DNA from: Setaria digitata
Taxonomy: Eukaryota; Nematoda; Chromadorea; Rhabditida; Setariidae
DNA: 45,656 nt
Direction of reading: 5' to 3'
Assembly (NCBI GenBank): GCA_003640385.1
Contig: RCAB01000485.1
Location: 1-45,656 of the forward strand
The translations under genes and the position numbers were made by a program. Below, piece after piece: positions 1 through 10,025 of the stretch (the first letter of the stretch is position 1; each line of letters begins with the position of its first letter). Under the pieces are notes generated by a model. It was not told where the DNA came from and did no database searches. It saw only the letters and a list, made by a program, of their open reading frames with translations.

Positions 1-2254
1 AAATTCCTTACGAAACAGTTAAATTTCACTTTCCACTGTTAAAAGTCAAGCATCTGTAATTATAGGGTCAGGAAATACAAACACGATGCGCATTATCAGA
101 GTACCATAAATTGACACTATATCGACCGGCACTTTCATGCTGTGATTAGAACATATAATTATACATTCGCTAGTAAAATGCCTTATCTGATCCGAAAAAA
201 AATTCTGGAAATCACCGGAAGTTACTTATTCATGAAACAAAAAAGCAGGAGTGGATTAAGAGCGGTACAAAAGCTAAAATATCGCTTTAAACAAGAAATA
301 TGTGAAGTGAACGAATTAACATAATTCTTGTCATTTTTAAACAGCTATGTTTAACTGATTAATCAAAGCTATTTTCCATTGATGACAATGAAAGCTAAGG
401 TATTTGCCCGCCATCATGCAAATAAAAGAGGTAAATTTACTGATCAAAGCGAATACGCCCCCGAAAAGTCTATCGAAACATTCAATTTCAGTGTACAAAT
501 TATGAGGTGCTCCTTCATTTGCAAGCGATATGCAAGCTTGCTAAGGTATTTCATTCAGATTTTACTGAAACACGAGTCGATCTCCTTATGGTTTTCGCAC
601 TCTAATGCCCTATTTTAGAATAAGCTATTTCTGAGAATCAATGAAAAGAGTGAGAAGAGACAAGAAAATCTGTTTGCTTTGTAAATAATATATCGTACCA
701 CCCCCCCCCCCCCTTCCCCTCTCAAGAACACTCGAAATACAGAGTTTAGCAATAAGATGCATTTGTTAAACCTGATGGAACGTCTATTGGGAATGTGTGA
801 CTACTTGGGTTGATTAGTTCATTTTAACTTCTAGTTTCCCGAAAAAAAAAAATCACATAAAACTATCCGATTAAAAAAATTTTGAGAAATTTCTCTATGT
901 CTTTGGCATTTACTATGCACTCGAAATCGTTTGATGGTCAAATTATAGCGAATACTGATAGACAAAGCTACAGGGCAAATAAATCAACTATTTCAACACA
1001 TACTATCTATTTTGCATCACGTAGGCCTGCGTTTTAAGTTATTTTTGTTTAGGCGTTTTTGTGGCAGTAGCCGCCACGGATATCAGAGATTGTCTTTAAA
1101 TTGGTTAATTGAAGTTCTGATGTAGAACCTGAACTCCAAACTAATGATTTGCAAGGAAGAAAGAAAGTGCACCTAAAAAAATTGCTGAAAAAAAAAGCTT
1201 TATCCTCTTTCCAACTCCAATTAGCACTGGAAAAAGGAAGGATGAAAAAGCTGTTTTCTTCAATATGAACTGAGGAACTCGAAACAGATAAAAGATGAGT
1301 TGAGTGTACACTTGGATATGAAAGTATGTTAAAATTCATAAAAAAGAATCTAACAATTTAATTGTCGTAGTTACTGAATAAATTAAACAGATGTATATTG
1401 ACAGACCACCACAGAACAAGGTTTTTTCTACTCAAAATTACACAATACATGAAGCTCTTAGAAGTAGCCTATGAATATTGAAAATTCCACTGCAGTAACA
1501 GAATCTTATGTTCCGGACACACAAATATAATACAATTATTGAAGGCTCTTTACCCCTTGAATGGACTTAATATAGTTCACTATCAGAAAAAAAGTGGAAT
1601 GTGTTCCAATAACATTTTTAAAAAACAAATACCGACTCGACTTACTGGAAATAAAAAGCTATAATGGCACACTGATTAATTACTAATACTTATTATGAAG
1701 GTAGTAATTAATATGAAACAGATGAAATATTTTCGAAGGAAAAAATGGATGTAAATACCATCAGTACCCAGCTGTCTTCTAATTCGAACAACGATTACAG
1801 ATAGAACACAGTTCACTACAAATTTCGTTATTAAGTTAGCACTACCAATATTGAATTTATAAGAAAAGGACATAAAATGCTGACACTGAAATTGCAGGAA
1901 AGCTTGTCAGCTAAACTACTGCAAGGAGTTCATGCCTTGAGAAAAAGGAAAAACTAAAGCTGCAGAATTGTACTTAATATTAAATAACGTATGTTAAAAC
2001 ATCAACGTGGTTTGTGTTTGAATCACAGTATTAAATAAATGAAAATAAAAAGAATAATGAATACCACTGGATAATGATAATGGAATCGGTGAAAGGAATC
2101 AAAACGATACAGATGGATTAACAGCATATGGGTTTACAAAGAAACAGCAAAATGAAAAAGAACAATCAAGAACTGGGATACCAGTGATAATACACATAAA
2201 GAGTAAACAACCCAAGTTAAAACAAAGTACATGCAACCTTTTTTCGAAGTATAC
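1..2254. other. Gene-poor AT-rich stretch
   Basis: No gene can be supported here. It holds short ORFs without family resemblance, a run of 13 C at 701-713, and downstream sequence of the FAM174-like gene on the minus strand. One minus-strand segment (about 1049-1186) reads like a terminal exon and is listed under findings. Nothing else stands out. Confidence 0.5.
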
Positions 2255-3191
2255 CTACTGGGGTCTGTTTTCTAACACAAGTCGTCTACTGGAATCATCC
2301 TTTCGTATAGGAGTAAATAATTCATCATCACTATCTTCAGAACCAACCTGATCCGGAACAAGCTGTTTCGTTGACAGAATATCATATCGCCGAACATGCA
2401 GTTCATTATTTTTGACTCTAAAATAAAGATGGAAACACAAGTAAAAACCGGTCAGTCATTTACGAGAGAACACACTGTACATTATTACTTCACATCAATA
2501 ATTTTTATCAAATTAAACGTTCAAGTTTTAGTTTACATTTACCTTAGAATCTTGACGACAATCCAAACTCCAACAACCAGTATGAGAAGGCTTATCACCA
2601 GTAAAGATCTGTAACGACTCAGTTACTAGCAGCATAATTTTTCGCACGTCTCACAACTGATAATTTAAGATGTAAGTTTCCTGTTACTCCTCACTGCACC
2701 AAAAAAGTGCAGGCACAAAGAGGTCATAGAGAACACTACTTAATACAACCTATATTTAATCTACATATGGTAAAACTATGCAGTTAGAGCTTCAAACACA
2801 GCTGATCATCACAGATTTAACGTCCTTTCATCGAAGCACAATTGGAAACGCAGTCTTTTACTTCTGTACAAGAAAAAATTTAGTGCAAGGTGAAGTTTAC
2901 ATTCTGAATAGTCCAGCTCACAGAAATGAATGGCTGGCCACAACTATACCAGCTAATTGGAAGTACCTTCGTGACGAGCAACAACATCGAGAATCACATT
3001 AAAACTATCGCCCAATTAATACTGAAATGTTTTCGAGTCAGTGACTGTCATTAATATCAGTGATTGTCAGTAAGTTTCCGATACTAACCAGTGGGATTAG
3101 TAACCACGTATATCACCTACCTGTAAATGGCATTCTCATCCATATCGAAGGCACCCTGTTTGTGTAGCGCTGTCGATGTGGATGTATTCAT
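2255..3191 (-). CDS. FAM174-like single-pass membrane protein
   Basis: Three exons in consistent phase: 3191-3121, 2608-2543 and 2417-2255, giving 99 residues. A 24-residue N-terminal part precedes one hydrophobic segment at about residues 25-45 (SLLVISLLILVVGVWIVV). After it come a basic stretch, an RRYDIL motif and an acidic EDSDDELF patch. That order (transmembrane helix, RRYGxL-like motif, acidic tail with a Phe) is the hallmark of FAM174 (DUF1180) proteins, whose cellular role is poorly defined. Family members usually start with a signal peptide; none is visible, so a further 5' exon may exist, although a stop lies upstream in the same frame. The start codon is 259 bases from the divergent HYPK start. 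The family call is by eye and fairly confident; the exact start is less certain. Confidence 0.72.
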
Positions 3192-3450
3192 GATGACACT
3201 CGTTCCGTTTACAGCGTAGATAGGTGTCCTCCACAAGAAGATACCGACCCAGCCAACAGATCACGTCATGGCAATTCACCTCTGACTACCAAACGTCATC
3301 ACCAGGCAACAGACTCTAAGTTTCATTATTGAACAACGGTTCCTAGCAGCTAATTCGCTTGTCGGTGGGACTGTCGCAGGTAAGTCCGAAGGTAACTAGA
3401 GATGGTTTAGTGGAAAAGTACTGGTTATAATTACGGGACTTGTTATAGGA
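3192..3450. promoter_or_regulatory. Shared divergent promoter region
   Basis: 259 bases separate the start codons of the FAM174-like gene (minus) and HYPK (plus). A donor-like CAG|GTAAGT at about 3380 and an acceptor-like TATAG at 3444-3448 suggest a short 5' UTR intron, or a trans-splice site, for HYPK. No TATA box was recognised. Confidence 0.4.
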
Positions 3451-4177
3451 ATGAGAGAGAAAGAGAAGGGCGAACAAAATGGTGTCGAAGATCAGACTGA
3501 TCGATCCGTCAAAGATACAACGAAAAGTAAGGATTGGGCTGCGGCTGATCTCGAAAAGGTTTGGTATTATATCACCAGAAAATTGTTAAACTGGAAAGAG
3601 TAGTAATAATGATCGTATAGGTAACCGATTTCAATGAAGACAGTGACATCGGCCGAGAAGTATCAAATGAGAAGCTGGACAGTTTAATCAGTGGACCTAG
3701 TGGAACCCTGAGGGAAACCGGGAAAGTTGTCAATGTCAAGAAGGAGGATATACTGCTTATCGTAAGTTGTTGATGGATCACTCTTCACACATGCAAGGAT
3801 AATTGACGTACTTCTTGTTACCATTAATACGATTATTAACAAGTTGCAGTATCTGATGTTTATGACTATATTGGATGAGTTCTTTCTTCACAATTTGTCA
3901 AAGTATAGTGAGGAAAAAATACGTTGTCTTAAGACATCATGACATGAATTTAATTCATTCAAGGTATTAGTTAAATCTTGAATGTAGGGGAAACACACTT
4001 ACGAAGATGGAGGGAATATTAAACTTTTAATCTGTTTTTCCAATCCATTTAAAAAGTATAAAGGATTTACTAATTCAGATGGATGAATTGGAGCTACCAA
4101 AAGTCCGAGCAGAAAAGAAATTAATTGAATACAATGGTGATGTCGTGGCGGCAACAAAAGACCTTCTTGGCTTTTAA
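3451..4177 (+). CDS. HYPK: Huntingtin-interacting protein K (HYPK) orthologue
   Basis: Three exons, 3451-3558, 3621-3761 and 4079-4177, all phase 0, give 115 residues. HYPK is a small partner of the NatA N-terminal acetyltransferase (NAA10-NAA15) and a ribosome-associated co-chaperone. Features seen: a charged N-terminus, the conserved AADLEKVTDF stretch at the exon 1-2 junction, then a basic segment leading to KKEDILLIMDELEL and a C-terminal UBA-like three-helix domain (about residues 72-115). Length and order match metazoan HYPK (about 120-130 residues). A possible AATAAA poly(A) signal lies at 4286-4291. It is divergent from the FAM174-like gene and convergent with the KLHL20-type gene. 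Family assignment is firm. Confidence 0.9.
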
Positions 4178-4681
4178 TTATTGGAAGTTTGAGCAGCCAT
4201 GCATAATAGCTTACTTCTCACCACAAAGACTTAGATTGATAACGCTCTTGCAGTTGCAGAACCGTTTATTCTTCGAATATTTTGGAATAAATCGGTGAAC
4301 GAACTACAAAATATATCGCATTTCCTGCACAGTGACTTGTTATTCCTTTTAGATGCACATTTACACAAAAAAAAGTCCCCATTGTAGTGGCACAAAATAT
4401 GCAGCATACTTTTCAAGTGAAATCGTAAAATTTTCAAAACCGTTTTGTTCTTCATTATCTTAATTGCGCTATTTTCATACTAAAGATCTCTCCTAGGACT
4501 CCTTATTAAACCGGTGGTGAGTTAACGCAAAGAAATACATCCCACAAGGTTTCGTAATTAATTTATCACAAAGTACAATATGACATCAAAGTAATGTAAT
4601 ATGCTTGAAGTTACTACACACATGGACAATGGAGTAGCAACTAGAAAACCTCCTTCAAGAATATACCAAAATTTCAATAAT
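4178..4681. other. Convergent 3' intergenic region
   Basis: The region lies between the tail-to-tail HYPK and KLHL20-type genes. It probably holds both 3' UTRs. An AATAAA at 4286-4291 suits HYPK. No further coding signal was seen. Confidence 0.5.
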
Positions 4682-7600
4682 TTACATAAGGGGAAGATCA
4701 TCAAAAGGAGCTATATCAGGGTCTGGGTTGAAAGATACATACTGGTCATGATCTAATCTGACCACTCCAACGCCACCACCAAGTCGTCGATATGTCATGC
4801 ATCCTGAGTGACGCCACTGATTCGTTTCTCGATCGTAAACCTCTACAGTTTTTAAGTAAGTTGTACCATCAAAACCCCCCACTGCATACAACTGATCATT
4901 TACTACTGCCAAACCAACCTAAACTTGTAATGATAGAAAAGTGTTTATGAAAAATTTAGCAAAACCACCAAAGAACAATGGTTTAATGGAACACACAATA
5001 AATGATTTTTTTTAATGTCGCAACTTTGTGATAACCATGTGTGGCAACATATTTGCTTCCAGTAAATCAGTCACGTTTGGAAATATAAGAGCAGAAAAAA
5101 AAAAAATAATAAGGGCTGGAACAACGTAGTGACTGACGATAACTTCAAAATATTCAGAAATGTGTATTTATACAAAATACGATAACTTGAACATGAAAGC
5201 CTTATTTTTGATCTTTATAAAGAAATATATGAAGCACAATAAATATTGAATAAAATAAACAATACCCCAGATCTGCGATTATTCATTGCGACAACATTGA
5301 CCCATTCATTGGTATTTGGATTGTACTTCTCTGCCGATGATAATTCACAAGCATTATCCCGACCACCCACAGCGTACAAACACTCGTCGTGAACAGCAGT
5401 TCCCAGGTGTTTTCGTCTCGTATTCATTGATTTTACCACCATCCACTTGTTCATTCTCGAGTCATAACTATAAATTTGATCAACAAGTCCATAAGATTTA
5501 ATGATCTCGAAGTTATTTTTGAACCATATTTTCTTCATGTTTAGTTAAAGTTACAGAAAATGGAAATGAAAAGTTAAACAAACTCAAAAATACACCGTTC
5601 AACAGTATTTAGTGGATTCTGTCCATCAGAACCGCCCACAGCATACAAACAACCATTTAAAACCGATACCGATACACCCAATCTGCGTGTGTTCATTGGA
5701 GCTACTTTAGTCCACTCATTCCGGTGGGCATCATATCTATTATTGTATTCTTTGAAAAGCAATATTTTTCAGTACTTCTACAAAGTAGTTAAGCATTACA
5801 ATTTATGACTTCAGCATGCAGAGTTGAAAAAAAAAACAACCGCTGCCTTTTATTTTTCTTTCCTTTGCTGAAATTAAATATGAACCTTTCTACAACATTT
5901 AAACAACAAACTCCATCTTGACCACCAATCGCATAAAGCAGGCCACCAAGAACAGCCACGCCAACTGATGTTCTGCAAGTAGATGTCGGTGCAATTTCAC
6001 TACTCCACTGATTTGTTGCCGGATCATATCTAAACTTCATCTATAACCAGTCATCATGAAAATGAATAAAATCTCATCTGTCTTCATACAATGATTCTCT
6101 TTCAAATGATTTTCCGTCCCTTACAGCATCACAAGAAATCTCGAAAATAACAAAGCAAAATAAAAACACACATTCTACAGCAGGTTAATATCAAATATGA
6201 GACGGTAATGATAATCTTTCACACTGTCATTTATTCGTTAACATCGAAAATCTTCATCCAGCAAACTCATCTTTAAAAATAAGTCATTAATGAGAGTACA
6301 AATTGAAAATTAAACTAAAAATGAAAAAGAAACAACATTAACCTTTCGACAGAATTTAGATAACTTTGTCCATCATGTCCACCTACAGCGTACAATAAAT
6401 TATCCAGCACAGCTACACCAACACCACACCGTCGTTTACTCATGGGAGCAACACAACGCCATTCGCCCGTCCGACCATCCATGCGTTCCACAGAAGCAAT
6501 AGCATCACCGCTGCACCAACCACCGACGGCATACAGGACTTCACCATAACGTACTGGCTTCCTACTCCTAAATGCTATCAGCTACAACTAACTGGGATGA
6601 AAGACAAACACACTAGACTATTACATTCTAGAAGATGCTTATGGTTTAAAAGAACAAAAGGTACCTTGTTCTTGGACCTTGCATGTTCGGTCTTTCCAGA
6701 GGTAAGAGAAGATAATTTTTTGCTTCATCAACCAAATCTCGAGACTGTGCATCAATTTTAATTAATGGGTCCTCACTTACTACACTAACCAGGAATTTAG
6801 CAGGACAAAGTGGTAATCGAACATGTTCGAGAACCTGAAAAAAATTTTGGTCTGAAAAGGCAACAAAAAAAATGTGTATAACTGCACAACTAATACAAGA
6901 AACGGAACAAGTCGACCTTCGCTAAAAACTGACGTCGACTGGAAAGATCATGACGGATCCATGCCATTGCAGCTCGAAAAACCACTTCTTCCGACCGCAC
7001 GTTCAATTCTTCACTTGATATAATGTCAATTAATTGGCTTAAAGGCAACGATATGAATTCATCACTTTTCGCAACATCCTACAATTTTGCACTCTTGATA
7101 TATTCAAATTTTAAATTTTCAACACTCTTGAGTAAAAGTCTCTCCAGATAATAGTTAATGTCCTAATATTAAATTGATATTTAGAGGAAAACCTGGAAAT
7201 TGTAATGAGTGAATTTGTCAGCAATCCTCATCAAGTCTCGACAAGCATGAGTGTCGGCGAATGCCCGTATACCCAAACAGTTCGTTGGATCTAACTGCTT
7301 TTTCAGAAATTCACAACAGACTTCCTATAAATAAGATTTCTAGACTGTTTCTTCAAAGTAGCTGTCGAATAGAGAAATAACTTTAAGTGATAAAATTAAA
7401 AACGACCTGCACTTCGTTCAGCTGCAACAAACATGCAGCTGGTAAAATAGACTGCACATTGAAGTCGGCAATCGTTATTTCACCGGTGTAGCAAAAATTA
7501 ATAAGCGTTTGTAATGTACGAGCGTCGATATCTACCATTTGGATTTCTTCTAGAAATTTAGTGCCTATTTAAGTCTTGTGACCGACTTGCAGAACAAAGA

Positions 7601-8146
7601 AAGGTGAAAGAAAAGTAGCTCCTTCTCTTACGACAAGAATGCTGAGATTCATCTTGTTGCAAAACTTTTTTTTTCATTTTCCAAATTCTTAAAAATCCAA
7701 TTCTCACTAGAAAACAAAGTGGGAGCATTTTCTAAAGTTAAAATTTTAAAACAAAGTCTGCTTTAGCACTTGCTTATCACATCTTTTTCTTCATGTTATT
7801 AGAACGAATTAAAAGGAAGAAAAAGAAACTAACGTTGCCGACTTTCAGCCATTTCTGAGGTAAACATAGCGCGGAAATAATTGGAACATGAAGCAAGCAG
7901 AAGTCGGTGAGCATTGATGCGAACAGCATTAACAATTAAGGTCACGTCACAAAGAGAACCATCGGATCGCATCTCATTCATCTGTTCAAGTGCCAAACGG
8001 GAATGTTTCTGACTTCGGTATATCATCGGCGGACACAGTGAGGATGAGCTCGAGCAAGGTGCAGCTCTCTGATGATGATGATGGTCCTGAAGCGTGACAC
8101 TTCCTGTACACACTTCGCCAAAGAAGTTTTCATCTAAAGGCATCAT
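4682..8146 (-). CDS. KLHL20: KLHL20-type BTB-BACK-Kelch protein (CUL3 adaptor)
   Basis: Ten exons: 8146-7834, 7549-7407, 7324-7193, 7078-6917, 6834-6665, 6567-6343, 6029-5886, 5736-5596, 5467-5266 and 4918-4682. They give 622 residues with every phase agreeing. Such proteins recruit substrates to CUL3-RBX1 ubiquitin ligases. A His- and Ser-rich N-terminus ([10 protein letters not shown]) is followed by a BTB domain (about 48-155, with LCDVTLIV and [14 protein letters not shown]), a BACK domain (about 160-262, [13 protein letters not shown]) and six Kelch blades (about 310-600, each with AVGG or AIGG). The final blade has YLKTVEVYD and [10 protein letters not shown], which single out KLHL20 among Kelch proteins. 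The C-terminus then diverges into an acidic tail ending DDLPLM. The first ATG follows an acceptor (GCAG ending at 8154), suggesting trans-splicing. Human KLHL20 is about 609 residues, so this is full length. Confidence 0.9.
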
Positions 8147-10025
8147 CCTTCGCCTGCAACAGATGTGATATCAGTGGTGAGATACTGCAGCAGCTCGTTC
8201 CTGCCAAATCACGGCACATGAGTTCCGCTTCACCTTTGGACACCAAACTGGAAGCTCCATCTGTAAATCGAACTGAAGACGGATGACCCTGGTGTCACCG
8301 CCAGTCCCAAGGCAACAGCTCAGTTTATTCAGTCCAAATCACAAGTCTGCTGGCTGACTGCCAACTCCTAGGCGAAAGACAGAAGAAAGAGGAGAGAAGA
8401 GCAGCAAGAAGTCTGCTCGAAGCAGTAAAGTTCCTCTGCTCCATAGTGTCCTACCGTAGGCGGACAAATTACAGTATTGTGTTGTATCGTAACCGGTGAG
8501 ATTCGTAAGGAGGGAGATGGTCACCTGACCTAGTTAGATACTAAGGTTCTTCCTAAATGCCTTCATGAGCTCACTCATATCCAGATCGGGATTCCTCAAG
8601 GTGCAAAACTAATAAAACAAGGCGAAGCGAAACATTATGAGCAAAAATCGGGAATTAAGGTGCGGTGTTGATTGCAGTTTTTGCAAATAACATTATGCAC
8701 TGAAAATTTGGCAAGTAGACGTCAGTTTACTTGCAGAAAAGGAATTCATACATTCTTGCTGCTGTCTTTCTAAAAAGGATGAAAAATGCTCTCTTCATTC
8801 ATCCTCTCCTGCCATTTTTGCTAGCTTCACTGCTCGCAGTAGGATGCATGCCAGGATTTTTCTGAAAACGAAGCACAGAGTTCTTTAGGGAACTGCATTT
8901 CAGCGCCTCATCATCACGAGGTGCCTTTGCATCTGTCTTGATTTGAGTCTGTTCATAACAGTAATCTAATTATTCAAACAGAGGTCAATTAGATTATCGG
9001 TGAGTATTTCAGTGACGGGAACGAATGGCGGATGTTTCGTTGACCGATAAAGTTTGGATGTCTAACTGATTTAATGTTGAATTGGTAGAACTTAAAGCTC
9101 GTTTTATCATAAAAGGTTGGCACATTTCTTTAAAATATTATTAAAAACATTCCTTCGAAAGCCCCATATTGGCTTATTACGGAGTACCATGATACGGTAA
9201 GAAGATGTGCGGAATAACGGGACAATTGTCAGCATCTAAAGTGACCAATATGTACAATGCATAATTCACGCTAGACTTCAATTTATTCTTTCAAAGGATA
9301 ATAGCAGGTTACAATTACACAATCAGAAGTATGAGCGGCTATGTACAGCAGTTGCACAAACATATGAATTACGTGATGCTGATAATGGTAATGATAGCAG
9401 TGATAACAAAACATCTATCAACCGTCACTAATGTAAACGAAATCTCTATTTAACGGCATTTTTGCGGTGCTTGCCATTTTAAATCCCCTATTCATAGGCT
9501 AAGCCGGAGGTGTTTTTTCCAAATTTAAAGTACTTTATTTTCATTTCCGTACATCTGAAACTTTCAATGAGCATTTTTCTCACGGATACACAAGTTTTAT
9601 CATAAAAGGTTAGCACATTTCTTTAAAGTATTATCATAAGCATGAAAGAGAAAATAGATCACAGAATAAGGAATCTGAAGTAATGAACTGAAACAGATTT
9701 TCTTTCTATGTTTCATTTTGCTGATTTAGAAAAAAAATGTCCTTTGTAAACTTTTATATTCAATTTTAATTAAAAATTCGATAAAACTCAAGACGATGCA
9801 TTAGCTTCATATATTATCACAAATAATTTTGAGTAATCTACTAATAAGAAGTTCTGATTAGAAATTGGAGAAAATTTTAGAATTTAGTCAATGATGAAGA
9901 ACCATGCGAGAGTGAGATAGTTTACAAGGCATTCGGTAGCAGCAGCATAGAGTAGACCGCTAAAGTTGACCTAAGTGCAAATGAAAGGTGACACTCATCT
10001 CTAGACTTCAGACTACAATGAAAAG
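8147..10025. other. Intergenic region with a duplicated 50-bp element
   Basis: The region lies between the KLHL20-type gene start and the end of the LRR gene. 8154-8540 is less AT-rich and probably contains promoter or 5' UTR of the KLHL20-type gene. The rest is AT-rich. Two near-identical 50-base copies lie at 9101-9150 and 9594-9643. No gene is supported. Confidence 0.5.
9101..9643. repeat. Dispersed direct repeat pair (50 bp)
   Basis: Copies at 9101-9150 and 9594-9643 start with GTTTTATCATAAAAGGTT and run on through a GCACATTTCTTTAAA core. By eye about 45 of 50 positions match. They are 493 bases apart in the same orientation. Each copy opens with a small palindrome (TTTTATCATAAAA). They may be remnants of a mobile element or a local duplication. 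Confidence 0.75.

Noticed and set aside
1676..1873. 65-codon hydrophobic minus-strand ORF, possible small membrane protein
   Set aside because: Could be joined to a second piece near 1644 in phase, but the product has no family likeness and the surrounding DNA is very AT-rich, where such ORFs are common.
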